64,000 nucleotides of DNA, from contig NC_135549.1 of the NCBI RefSeq assembly GCF_964340395.1, positions 13,170,842-13,234,841 of the forward strand, in the 5' to 3' direction. Position 1 is the stretch's first letter; the number at the start of each line of letters is the position of its first letter. The translations under genes and the position numbers were made by a program. This document shows, in pieces, positions 32,784 through 44,915 of the stretch. This stretch comes from Glandiceps talaboti. Its lineage: Eukaryota > Hemichordata > Enteropneusta > Spengelidae. Below the pieces are notes generated by a model. That model searched no databases, was not told the origin of the DNA, and saw nothing but the letters and a program-made list of their open reading frames with translations.

Positions 32784-34610
32784 CAACGCCATTGGCGGTA
32801 TTTTTCAAAAGTAATGACACCCCCACTCTACTCCTTATTAAGGGATGGTGAAAGAACGATTACCTGGCCGTTGGTGTATTAAATCAAATTACATCATCTC
32901 GCAATAAAGACAAAATATTTGCACTGGCCATGGCAGTATACTCGTACTCTTCACTGACTGACAGAACTAGCTTTGATCACGGAATCCTAATCCGAGATAT
33001 CAACTATAAACGTGTGTGTTGTTTAATATCGAGTGTTATAGGTGAACAATGATGACGAGATGAGAGGACAATACCTCGTACGAAAGCAACGTATTTGGTT
33101 CACACAATCACCATGCTTGTCTTTATTTACACAAAACGTTCAGAAAAAAGATCTACAGTAGAACATCTATTACATTTCTATTTTCATAACAAAGATATAA
33201 GTATTACTTATTGTCAAAACATTGCGTTTTAGTCATAGCCATTGAACTCAACTAAAATGAATATCATTTGATGAAACGAAATTATGGCACAGAATATTAT
33301 GAACTGAGTTGTACATTTTGTTTGTGACATGTCATGTCATGTCGCATCAACTATTTGTCTTTCGTAAATAGATCACGGCAACGTGAACACTTCAATAAGA
33401 GCTGGAAACAATTACCGATAAACGACTTCACTTGTTATCTTGTCAACTACATGATAAATTATGAGAGAAATTTCATATAATGCTCATTACCCTTGGTACA
33501 GACCTATGACGGCACAACATCCAATACATCCCTTGACTCCCTATATATGCGTCTAGCAAGACATTATGGCATGAGAAAACTGACATATGTCAAGATGAAG
33601 ACATGGGGATGACGTCATTACCATTATACTTGAATAGAATACCCCAACCTGTACAAAAATAATACAACTCACTACTAAAGATTAGTCTCCACGAGGTATT
33701 GTTCTTCGTTGCGACAATATCTTGGCAGAACTCACAACTCAAAAATATCTATCACTGTGTACATACATTTGTATATATGTGATGACGTAGGTTTGTTTGT
33801 TTTGAACAAGAGAAATAGCAAAGTCGTCGCTTACGATATTAACAAATTTAAGCCAAAATATAGAAATACAAAAATCGCCCACGCGTTTCTGATAAAAACA
33901 TTGAGTGAACCCCCATTATTGTTATATAATTAATATATATATTATCATTATCAAAATTCTATTATATGTTCATCACGGATATTTAAAGTTAGTTTTCGTT
34001 TCTCCCCGATTTGGTGTAAAGGAAATTATACATACAATTTACAAATGTAAAAAACAGTTTTGCCGGTCATTTCTATTCTATCATGTTGGTCTACTAATGA
34101 TCTATAAAGACAACGGTGTAGATGAAGCATCGTCGTCTGTATCGAGTTTATACAATAAGTAATGTCAATGAAGTGTCACGTTAAATTTGTATCAAAATAG
34201 TTAAAATCGGATCAGAATATACATAGACAAAATATTTTGAGATACACAGGTAAAGCTTACTAAGTAAAAATGTGAACCGCCCCCTAATTCCATGTATCTA
34301 CAATACCACCTTCCTTGAGAACCGATTTGTAAAATCTGACTCCTATCTCATTCCCCGGTCCTCCCCTCCTGTAATTACTGAATGCGTCCTAAGCTTAAAT
34401 ACAAATATAAGATGAATGGTTTGCACTGCCGAGAAGAATCCGACATTGATTCAAATATTCACTTATAATATTTACAATACAAAAAGTAATTAGAGAAAGT
34501 TAGGCGCTGTAAATGTTATGGTAAATGCACATTCTTTCCTAACGATGTGCTGGGCCACCTGAGTCATTAGGGTGGGCTCTTGGACTGGACTCTTGAAGAG
34601 TGAAACTGTT
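32784..34610. other. 3' flank / probable 3' UTR of SLC46-A
   Basis: This is mostly single-copy-looking sequence without credible ORFs. On the minus strand an AATAAA hexamer (plus-strand TTTATT at 33122-33127) could end the SLC46-A transcript, giving a ~1.5-kb 3' UTR. A piece at 34385-34410 resembles, inverted, the terminal repeat of the element at 45417-46037. Confidence 0.4.
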
Positions 34611-37345
34611 TCATTGGTCTCCATCTTCTGTGTTCCTGTTTATGTCATCCAAAGGCATAAAGCGATTTTTCTTTCGACATTCTTGTATTTTGATGGAACT
34701 GAAAAATAAATGTAATAGTAAGAGAACTAAATGTTATGTTGGGTTGGGTTGGGTTGGGTTGGGTGTTGGGTGTTGGGTGTTGAATAGGACTAACGTGGTC
34801 ATGGCAGTTTGTATGTGAGAACACTATTTCCGCCAAACCAGTATCCCTCAGAATGAACCCACACACAGTTTGCCAGTATTGGCTGCATTCACCTACATAT
34901 CCATGATACATTCACCTCTACAACGATGTCTGTATTTACCTACACACCTTCATGTCACATCTTGGAGCATTGTACTATAATTCAAGAAATTCTGAGTCCT
35001 TTCCATTTACTGAAAGAGAAATAATCATGAACTCCAACCCTTCCTTTCATGGATCCATTCCAAGTCACACCATACGTCATGTCTATATAATAGTCTCAGA
35101 CAGTATTACATTTTGCATGTTACTATTTCAATTTCAGATCTAAAATATTGTTTTGATATACATATACAAGTATACTGTTGTATCTACAGACATAATACTA
35201 AGATAATATAATACCCATGAAGGTCGTATGTGGTTTTTATTGTTCGTCTAACATTCGTCCTAAAAGAGCAGCGAGGGTAACGTTTCGGATGGCTACCGCG
35301 AGACAAGTAGTAGGGGAGAGAGTAGTACGTAGCTTGAGTGTGAAGAACTTTCGACTTTCTAGCTCTCCCTGGTTTTACTGCTGGGTTATATAAATAAACT
35401 ATATCCCCTATTGTGAATTCGTGTTGCACAGCTCTCTTGTCATAGTGCTCTTTCATTCTTTCCTGTGCGACTTTCACTATCTTTAAACAGACCAGTCCGA
35501 AGGACCCTACACATTTTATCAAATGTCAGTGATTGTAACATTCACTATACTTATAAACAGCCACGGACAGTGAAAACATTTATTGAGTAATAAACACTAC
35601 ACTTTCAAGCATTTATTTGCAAAAAAAATTACAAATAAATTTATCAAACACATGCCTTCTCAAAGTGTATAAATATCATGGTTACCTTAGTAAGATGAGT
35701 GCTATCACGTAGCAGAATATATAGCAGAAGAATACCAAATTTGGCATAAAGTCAACAGTAGCAGCATAAATGGTATTGAACACAATCGGAGAGATACACT
35801 GTGTTATTCCCTGTATTGCTCCAAGAAAGGAAAATGCGACTCCTGTGAAAAAAATGATATTTGAAGACTGAGTGTATGGGGTGTTATGAGTACTACTGTT
35901 CATGGCCCTTACTAGTACTAGTATATAAACTACCGCTCGTTATTTTTACGATAATATACGATTGTCACTTTCCCAAATATAATGAGATTATTTGGAAGGA
36001 ACGTTGAACCAATGCTATAAGAAAGTCTCTGGTACATGCTAATCAAACTAGTACGGACATACATATCTTATTTTTGACAATGGCACCGACCATTTACACA
36101 TTGTCTTATGTGTATACACGATAACAAAGTGACACAGAAATCCATGCCAGAAACATACCTTGCTCACTCGATCCTACTAATTTTGATACACGGCTGCGAA
36201 TGACTGGGTAACCAAGGCTTGCTAGAGCTCCAAAGACCGGGGCTGAAAAGATAATACAAAAGATTTATATTTCGAATAACGATACGAAAGCATTTCTTTA
36301 GTAATGAACTATTTGAATTTTTGAAGTCTCCGATCCAATCGTAATCAAATATCAATATAGAAGGCAAGAGATAAGCTTAGGTATGACAATCATTCACGTT
36401 TAAGTTACTGACATGTACATTTTGACGAAATTGTTGTATTAATTTATAAATAACGTCCTCCTCTACATTAAACCAAAAAATAATCTGGTCTACTCTTCGA
36501 TCCAAAGGAACGTTTTCAATTGTCGATTATTTAAAATATGTGCGCATGAACAAAGGAAACGGGCTGTAATAGCTTTATGTAAATAATGATATGGAAAATT
36601 TGTTCAGCAATGTCGTTTATATTTTTGTAATTATCAGACACTGAGATAGAGATAATAACAAATGAGTATACAAGTGAATATGTACCAAAATACCAAAATT
36701 CACTTCAATTCAATTCAAATAATCCCTTTCGATTTATGAAAAAACAGTTGATTGTATTACTTCATTAATAAAGTCATAATTTATTCTTACCTATAAGCAT
36801 GGAGACATAATTCTGTGCAAACGCCAAGACAACAAGATTTGCTACAGCCGACAGGTAAGCCAGTGCAGCAATACCAATGTCACCCAAACAAAACGACAGA
36901 AATTTTCCTCCGATCAGTAAACCTAGGGAAAAGAAACGGACACTACATTGAACTCGCAAATAGAAAGAAAATAGTTATTAGTTACAACTGTTTTGTGTGC
37001 TTCCTGACTCGTGTTACAATGTAAAATGTTAAACCCCCTGTAACTATTCTAGTATAATTTTGATTTTAGTGTTGATACAAAATGTAAATGTCTAGGATCT
37101 ATTATATTCTGACGTTGTTAGCTAAGTTGATAGTCATAATGGGTTTCCTTGGTATACTTATCGTAAAATGGTATCATCGAATCATTTACACAATGACTAA
37201 ATACCAAGTTTGAAATAGAAACTGATAGATATGTATGCTTTACCCTCTGCCTACAACTTATCTTTCAACATGCAGGAAACTTTATATATACATTACCTCC
37301 CCTTGACCAAACAAACAAAAACGTGTTGTGTTGTCTGTCTGTCTA

Positions 37346-37388
<43 letters not shown>

Positions 37389-37425
37389 GACTGACTGACT
37401 GACTGATTGACTGACTGACTGACAG

Positions 37426-37456
<31 letters not shown>

Positions 37457-38834
37457 CTGTGTCTGTGTCTGTGTCTGTGTCTGTGATAGTGTGTGTGTAC
37501 GGGTTTCTTCTCATTGTTGTTGCAATACAGTTTTGTCATATACACTATAATACAGTGATGTAAGCTTATATTGTCTTGATTGTAGTGAGCTTACATTCTA
37601 CGGTCACACAAACGTAACGATTCCTTTCGAGTAGTACATTCAACAAAGCCAGAAATGTGAAGGCCGAGAGCAACTCTTAAAATTTGAACTTTGGAATTCA
37701 AACTTTTAAAAAACTTACGACTGAATTTTGAAGAACTCTCTTGGTCTTCGTGCAAAACTTACCTAGACCATTCGATGTAAATGCAATAGTTTGGAAATAT
37801 CCGATGTATACAGAGTCGAAACAAAACGGGGGAACCATAACATATAGTGAAAGTAAATTGAACAAGGAAGTGTCAACCAATGATGCCACGAAGATCACCA
37901 GGGTTGAAACCACCAACTGGTACAGGTCATCACCACGTTTGCTAGAAAACATTCGAGTCATGCCTTTGTACTGGTCACGAATAATTCGCGATGTGTCAAC
38001 TTTTTCACGGACGCCAGTTTCTTTGACCCAAACACAAATATACAAAACCACAAAAACCGACATTCCAAATGTGAACCAGATCGGAGGTACAAAGCCGTTT
38101 GTCCTTATCCAGTATCCGACAGCAAGCTGCGAAATGCAGCCTGAAATATATGCAAAGAATTCCAGAATCACCAAACGTACAGTGCGTTGTTCTTTTGTTG
38201 TGATGTCAGCGATATATGCATTGCTGATGGCTATGACGGAGAAGTAATTCCCCGACAATCCGAGAGCAATTTCACCGATGAAGAAATACTCAAAACGAAG
38301 CTTGAGAACAATAATAGCTAGAGTGACTGCAACATACGCTACACATCCCATCGACGGTATCAACAAAGCCATCTTTCTCCCTCCACCATTCTCGCTGAAA
38401 AAGCCAATAAACGTCGTAGCAAACAACGAAAGAATGGAGGACACAGAGCTGAGAGATAATAACCAATAGGCAGAAATTGATTGTGCTTTTTGTCCTAATA
38501 TATAATTTGGATCACTTAGGTTAACACTGCAACCACCGTACACAGTAGAGCCGTTTTCCAACCACTTTATCCACCCGGTGCCTGTGTAGTTGAGTGAAAC
38601 AGCAACTGTGTGATCTATGTATTGTATACGAATGGTTGAGATGATCATATAGACGAAGATCGTGAAAAAAACGACTGGTTCGACGGTGATTGTACGACGA
38701 AGTCGAATCAACATCGTCGACAGGCGCGACTTTGGGTTTGGTGTATCTCCAGTTGGTATCAGCTTTACATGACTTTCAACAGGTTCACAACTGTCTTGAG
38801 AAGTAGGCATTTCGGAGCGTTTCACGACAGGCAT
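34611..38834 (-). CDS. SLC46-family MFS transporter (SLC46-A), 5 coding exons
   Basis: Minus-strand exons in order: 37763-38834, 36791-36922, 36159-36242, 35686-35842, 34611-34698. Phases join to 510 aa with GT-AG introns. It is a major-facilitator protein. There is a cytosolic N-terminus (1-~50) and a first helix at ~51-70. A large first loop carries N-glycosylation sites at Asn82, Asn94 and Asn105. A motif-A-like turn FFSENGGGRK lies at 145-154, and the SLC46-type YIADITTKEQRT at 207-218. Twelve helices are expected. SLC46 members move folate with protons (A1), and cyclic dinucleotides, muropeptides or other solutes (A2/A3). The substrate of this one cannot be read from sequence. Its paralogue SLC46-B lies immediately upstream on the same strand with the same exon plan. 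The last 29 residues are a short charged tail. A G-rich repeat and a Gypsy relic lie in intron 4. Confidence 0.92.
34741..34783. repeat. (GGGTT)n / GGGTGTT tract, quadruplex-prone
   Basis: Seven or more GGG runs are separated by 2-4 bases (TTGGG pentamers, then TGTTGGG units). They lie 43-85 bases from the acceptor of SLC46-A exon 5 at 34698. On the transcribed (minus) sense the tract is CCCAA-rich. Confidence 0.85.
35184..35522 (-). mobile_element. Ty3/Gypsy-type pol (integrase C-terminal) relic
   Basis: A 112-codon open frame contains AQERMKEHYDKRAVQHEF followed by TIGDIVYLYNPAVKPGRARK. This is the conserved integrase C-terminal stretch of Gypsy retrotransposons (AQxRxKxYYDKR...GDxVWLYxPxxKxGRSxK). 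The usual following 'WxGPYxI' segment is absent, so the frame has decayed or is truncated. It lies inside SLC46-A intron 4 on the same strand as the gene. No LTRs were recognised. Confidence 0.7.
37333..37500. repeat. Compound microsatellite (CTGT)n-(ACTG)n-(GT)n
   Basis: Tetranucleotide CTGT units (37333-37389) pass into ACTG units and then GT and GTCT units, in SLC46-A intron 1. The long ORFs read across it are artefacts. Confidence 0.95.
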
Positions 38835-39109
38835 TATATATGGAAGAAGTCTGTCAAGACAGGAGTCTGTGGTCAGAAATTATCAACGACATCCATTTAC
38901 ACTTTCACTGTTCTGGTTTGAAGGTTGCTTGTAGTCAGCTGATGTGGATGTTATATAACATATTATACAAACACTGATTATATCACATAAAGAAAAAATG
39001 TTTGTGTGACGGTTTTGTTACTAGTATGAACCATGAAAGTATATATGCAAAGTAATTGTAAAGTCGTAGGTATGCCGTTGGAACAAAATATGACATACAT
39101 TAAACAAAC

Positions 39110-39115
39110 AAACAA

Positions 39116-39146
<31 letters not shown>

Positions 39147-39320
39147 TACATACATACATACATACATACATACATACATACATACATACATACATACATA
39201 CATACATACATACATACATGTATGTATGCATGCTTGCATGTATACATGCATGCACGCACGCACACACACAAACACACACACAAACAAACAAACACACACA
39301 TACATACACACACACACGGA
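39110..39320. repeat. Compound microsatellite (AC)n-(CATA)n-(AC)n
   Basis: AC repeats lead into about twenty CATA units (39141-39220), then TGTA/TGCA and further AC repeats. It lies between the SLC46-A start and the transposon at 39972. The remainder of 38835-39971 shows no gene. Confidence 0.95.
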
Positions 39321-40534
39321 CAGACAAACACCCCCTACACATACACGAGAGTTAATATGCGCATGCGAACGTATAAATATACGATCCATGTCCATTTTTC
39401 AAAGTGGTTCAAAGTATGTATATTATACATTGCGGGTACAGATTTGCCAAATGATTACGTCATCCGAAGTAAATATAATCGATTTTTTGAATACCTGAAG
39501 CATCGCTGTTAGAGTATTCCGTCAGAAAATTTAACGTCTCATTTTAGGAGTACACGTGTAAAACTAATTAAAAACATTTAGAGTGAATATGACAGTGTCA
39601 CAGGATCGATGAAAAGCTGGTGATTGCAAGAAAAAAGAAGTCGGAAAAAGCTGTACATGTTAATTTACGTCGGTTTAGTTTAAAGATGATATAAAGGAGT
39701 CTTCAGTAATTACAAGAAAGGAGGCCCAAGGGACATCAGCACACTAAAATACAATTTACTCGACCAAGAACTATGATTTAACGTATAACGACTATAGTTC
39801 AGTTGTCGTAATATATGGGTTAGGATTGTTATATTTGATTTATATATGTAATTCTATGCATCCGTGTCTCTTGGAATTAAATGCTCTTTCATTTAACTGT
39901 GGCAGAGACCCTCCGCCCTGGTTGAGGCTCTATGATTATAGCAAGATAGTGTGAAAATATTGGAGTTCAGGGATAGGGAGGCCCACAGCCTGTTGGGAAA
40001 AAATTGCTGTTTTGAAGATTTTGGAACCTTCATAAATCGTAAAGCAATCAAATATAACTTGTTATTTTCAATTATTTAATAAATATGAGTAGTTGTGTTT
40101 AAGAAAAAGTGGTATAAAGGCATTTGTGGCCGTCCTGATCGTATCTTTTGAAGTTTGAAATTGAAAGAAATTGCAATCGTTCGCGCGTTTTGTGTGTGTG
40201 GTTGGTTGGTTCAATGGTCGCGAGAGACAGCCCCCAACGGCGACTTTTGGAGAGTCTTTAAATACGCCGTTTTCCATTGGTTCTTTAACCCCCTTTGTGC
40301 GAAGATAACGAATAGAAATCGACGAATCAGAAGGCTTGTTTGAAAAGAATTCGACTCCAAGTTTCGTTATTGGCCTGTTCTTATGAGCGACGAGGGATTT
40401 TAACTGACGAGCCTTGCTGCTGTAAGTATGGCTTTTTTTCACAATTAATAGTTTCGACGTTTTGAAAAATTTGACAAATTAACCCCGATGTTTTGATTAT
40501 GTATTTATCACTCTATGTTTCTGCCAAATTTCAG

Positions 40535-40657
40535 GGTGATCTGATGAAAAATGTTTTCGCGCATCGAATTTCTCGATGCCACGGTGACGGAGCCAGCCAA
40601 AACATGGCGGAGGTTGCCAAGTATGTCCCTGCTTCAGCGTGGCTTCAATCCCCTGAC
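40535..40657 (+). CDS. First coding exon of the transposon gene (candidate)
   Basis: It is bounded by an acceptor (CCAAATTTCAG, ending 40534) and a donor (CCTGAC|GTAAGT, at 40658). Start codons are at 40544 and, with a better context, at 40604 (ATGGCGGAGGTTGCC). A preceding exon would end at 40421 (GCTGCT|GTAAGT). Spliced directly to the acceptor at 41650, the frame closes after about 20 codons. Either another exon intervenes or the copy is mutated. Confidence 0.35.
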
Positions 40658-41650
40658 GTAAGTATTGTGTACTCTACTTCTTTTGAATTTTTGGCTTCAT
40701 TTTCCTTCATTTTATACTAATGACTACCTTTTTCATCGATCGATGCCAAGTTATCCGACAAATGATAGCGAGCACAACACCAATTTTACACGGGAAATTC
40801 ACTTCCGGGTTTTTCGAACCAGCTGATTTCTTTACATGGTCGGTAATGACAGTTGTGTATTTTTGTCACATTTTCGCCCCGTTTTTGTCGGCGTACAAGA
40901 TATATCGTCAGAATAATTATTGAATAATGCTCTCTACACTCAATTTCCCAGGTAATGCATATTACTATTTCAAGTTTCAACAAACCATACATACAATGTA
41001 TGAACAAACTATACATATATAGTTTGTTGCATATTTTGTGTAAGTTTTTATTTATTATTGTGGTGATACTGGTAATGGAACTTTTGTGCCATGTCTGCTG
41101 TGCTGTGCTTTGCGCTCCTATGCTTTACTTTGCTTTACATACTAAATAATAAACAATGCAGTAACCTAAGCTTTTAGAAGTAATATGTTTGTCTAGAATT
41201 AAATGCATGTCTAGTGTTTAAAATGTATGTTGAATAACCAATACTCACTCTTGGTACTGCCTTAACTGAACTTAATAATTTGCACAAATTTATTGTATGT
41301 TTTATATGTGGAATGCACTATGATAATAACTGACTTGTTTTGATGGGTTTTGCTCTGCACACAATTTGAAGTTCAAAGCTTTCTTGATGGTCAAAACTTT
41401 GTTTCGTAGTGATTAATCATAAATTAGCAAATGAAAATAATTGATGTATCTTTCATGATGTCTCTGTTTCAGGTATATTTCTAATCGAAAATCTACAAAT
41501 CAGAAAGTGGAAAATATGAGTCGTATTTCACATTGCAACTGCTTAGATTAGACGTTAATTGTTTTTAAGAAATTGTGATTTTAAATTCAAACATATCAAC
41601 AGAAAGTTATTCTAATTGTTTTGTTTTTCTTTTGTTTTTTGCCATTGTAG

Positions 41651-44401
41651 ATCTTGTTTAGTGGAACAGTGTACCAATGGGTCACACAAGGCATTGACCA
41701 ACAAGGAATTCCTTGAACTACACTTCACAAGTCATAAGTTTGGGTCGTCGTTTGGTTGCAGTCCTTCCAGGCTCCTTCTCACCTGGTTGCATAGGTTTTG
41801 CGCAATTGACACAGACAAGAGGACAGAGACACAACTTCGTATGAAGTGTAAAAAAGTGGAGACTAACTACAACAACCTCATCAGAAAGATTCAGAAAAAC
41901 AGACATAGAAATAGTGCATCAGCTTTTCATACTAAATTACACTCGTACCTTGAGCAGTCCTTCACATGGAATTCTCCTGTTCTAGCTAACCAGTCTGATA
42001 CTGTAGATGTTTTACACGAGTCTGAACTGATAGCAGTACAAGGTGGATCATACTTACCCCCTACTCTGCCAACATATGATGATGTGGTCGGAATGGATCG
42101 TATGGATGCTCCACTGCCTCCGACTTATGATGAAGTAATGCTACCAAGTACTAGTACTTACCACGATGTCTCCAATACTAGTCATCTGTACTTGCGAAGT
42201 GGAACTAAATACTCAATGTCACCGAATAAAGCAAAACTAAGAGAAGATAAAAGAAAAGCTGATGCAGAAGTTGCAAGGGTGAAAAGAAAGCTGCAGGTAG
42301 TCACTGCTGAATGAAGGAAATACCATGACATGATTGGTGTAAGAATGAGAAATATTCTACAAGAAAAAGATGATGCTCTAGAGACAGTTAAAAACATGAA
42401 GGAAGTTACCAAGCAGGCAGTCCAAGAATGTGTTTCAATGGAAAACATGCAAAAGAAATGGGAACACTATCTATAGAAAGGGACAACTACAAAGAAGAAG
42501 CTGCAAAATGGAAAGATGCAACAATGTCACTAATAGACGAAACAATTCACTGTGTAACAGACAATCGAAGAGTGAAGAGATGTGAAAGACAGCTTAAAGA
42601 AGTCGAAAATGAAAAGAAGAAGTTAAAGGTACAGCTCTCACAAAAAGAGAAAGAAACAACAACTCTGAAGCAACGGATCAAAGAAGCAGAAGAGAACATC
42701 GAAATGGATCGAGAAGCAGCTACAGTTTTCTTTGATGGTATTGTGAATGAGTTGAAGGAGCAACTGAAGGAGCGCGTGGAGAAAGAGAAAGAGCTAGAGG
42801 AAAGAATACAATGCCTAACATCCTTGGAAACCAAAGAGAAAGGTGGTCTCTATAAGACTGAAATACGCCTTGTGTACTATCATCTTTTAACTTTAGGTGT
42901 CAGTGCCAACCAGGTAGAATCAGTAATAAGAACGGTACTAGCACATCTTTCCCCGGTCGATGACAAAGCTATACAACTACCAAAGAGGTCAACTGCTCAG
43001 CGCATGAAAACTGAAGCTGGACAGCTGGCCACATTAAGAGGACTGGTAGAGTGGTCACAAAGAGAAGAAAAAGATGTGGCCTACCTGACTGACAAAACCA
43101 CCAAGGGCCAACTTGAATGGCTTACACACAAAGTTGTCTTATCTCCTAGTGGTGAAGAGAGAGCTACAGGGTCCCGTACTGTGTTTACTCTGGGTCTTAG
43201 ACCCATCGCTGGGGGAACAGCTGCAGATGCAGCAGAAGACCTTCAAAATTTACTTTGTGAACTTCAGAGACTTGGACAAGAGATGAATTTAGAACATGTA
43301 GAAGAAACATATAATGTCATAAACTTCAAAACTCGCATGTCTGATAGAGCGGCCACTGAAGGAAAAATGACAAAGCTACTGTGTGAAATGAAGACAAGAG
43401 AACTAGAACGACTATTACCAACATGGAATGAAATGACACAAGAGGAAAAGAATGAAAAAATTAGAATACATGCATTTACATGTGGAGCACATAAGCTCAC
43501 TAACATGGCTGAAGCTATGAACAAAGCTGCTGTAAAATACTTGTATGAAAATGATGAAATTGCCAGTAATAACAGAAGAATGATAGGTGCTAAAAAGCAC
43601 ATATATGAGTGTGATAAACTGCTTTGTGAAAATTCAAAAAAGGAATATGCAAAAGGGAAGGATTTTAAAGGATTTTGTTTGTCAAGGGACATACATGTTA
43701 AATCTGGATCTCAACTTTTTAAACCTATAGTGGGATCAAGATACTTGATATACTTCCACAATAGCCTCCCCACCTATGTGGGGAGACAATTCATTCAACT
43801 GTTTCTTGTCGATCACTGTGATTCTAAAGGTCACTGGAACAAACTTGAGGCAAGTGTGTATGATGGATACAATGACCTTCGTATCACAGCAGAGGAAAGA
43901 GCTTATGCAGTACTGTATTATGAAGTATGTCTACCTTTGATGGTTAAAACAAAATCCGTAAATCAGATATTGGAGATGAATGAAGTATATGAAATGACTG
44001 TCAATAAACTGAAAGAGTGGAGTGATGATCCTGAGGGTCTGTTTGAAGGGAGTGAGAAACTGTGGCCAGACTGTAGAAGAAATGACGCACACAAACAATA
44101 CATATTAGAAGTTAGACGACCAGATGAAACAGATGACATGGTAAGGGAGATTTTGAAAGTGTGCTGTGCTGCTGGAGCTGAGAAATTAACACAACGTGCT
44201 CGTGAACATTTACCTGGGGGAGAGTTTGTTGAACCAACCGAACAACAGATTCATGCTGCTGGTCTTCTTATGGGGGCAACGAATGATCAGTGTGAAAGTG
44301 ATTTTGGTCTTCTAGACCAAATGGGTAAACTTCTAGACCAAATGGGTAAAGTAACTGATATTTTAGACCCTTTTAATTCTTATGGCTGGGGTCATTTTTA
44401 A
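41651..44401 (+). pseudogene. Broken transposase-like gene, family unassigned
   Basis: One protein is split over two frames. Segment 1 (41651-42314) is basic, with two PPxY-like repeats (LPTYDDV and PPTYDEV), and ends at an in-frame TGA at 42312. The same frame then continues coiled-coil-like sequence to a TAG at 42472-42474. Segment 2 (42428-44401, 657 codons from its ATG) continues the coiled coil (to ~residue 135) into a globular domain. That domain has YLTDKTT (Asp222), RMSDRAAT (Asp306), a Cys-Gly-x-His pair (FTCGAHKL, 352-355) and NDQCESDFG (Glu623). The spacing suggests a DDE-like nuclease, but this is inference. I recall unnamed invertebrate proteins with a 'TDRA.TE...FCGLH.L.N.A' pattern, which fits a widespread uncharacterised family. 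At 44306-44350 a 21-base tandem duplication repeats LLDQMGK. The stop and frameshift indicate an inactive copy. Confidence 0.7.
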
Positions 44402-44915
44402 TTAATTTGATAAAATCCACTTTTTGGTAATAATACATTTTACTTTGAAACCATTTGAGTGGTAATATTTTAATTTTGCTCTCTCCCAGTGTTATTGTCT
44501 GTCATTTTATCATGAAAATAATTGCTTGGGGTCATTTTTTAAATTAATATTTGACCCTAAAATTGACAACTTGTCATGTTCTGCACATTTCAGATTTTTG
44601 CAGAAATTGTGCAAATCTTCTTTTTCAGATCAGTGTTTCATTCATTTATCAATGTGTGAGAGCTTTGAAATTTTTGCTGTTGTTTGTATGTAGTACAATC
44701 ATTGCAAAAATGAAGGGACCATGTCAGTAACCTTCAATATATTTTGATTAGGTCAACTCAGATATGGCATTTTGTCTTTTGTTTCACACTAGCCATGGGC
44801 CTCCCTATCAGGAGAGAAGCTGAATATCGAACCAACGAGCTTATTGTTGGTACATGGTCTACGATTTCGAACAGCTAAACACGACGGCGACATCTCCTGC
44901 ATCTTGCGATCTTTT

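Larger units (their letters stand above)
39972..44809 (+). mobile_element. ~4.84-kb DNA transposon with 14-bp TIRs and unassigned transposase-like gene
   Basis: The left end GATAGGGAGGCCCA (39972-39985) is matched perfectly by its reverse complement TGGGCCTCCCTATC (44796-44809). AGG directly flanks both ends (39969-39971 and 44810-44812), a possible 3-bp target-site duplication. The interior carries a multi-exon gene: a putative leader exon with donor at 40421, exon 40535-40657, and large exon(s) 41651-44401. It encodes a coiled-coil plus transposase-like protein. The element lies tail-to-tail with SLC46-B and ends 106 bases past its stop, so it probably sits in that gene's 3' UTR. I could not match the termini to a named superfamily. 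A 3-bp TSD is unusual for most of them. Confidence 0.7.

Noticed and set aside
37282-37545. Thr/Asp/Arg-repeat ORFs (also at 39021-39512, 51582-51914 and 56465-56737)
   Set aside because: They are microsatellite translations without non-repetitive coding sequence.
37741-38469. Plus-strand ORFs opposite SLC46-A exon 1 (and 50664-51194 opposite SLC46-B)
   Set aside because: They are antisense shadows of the conserved transporter exons.
43264-43692. Minus-strand ORF within the transposase-like gene
   Set aside because: It is an antisense shadow of the lysine/glutamate-rich plus-strand coding sequence.
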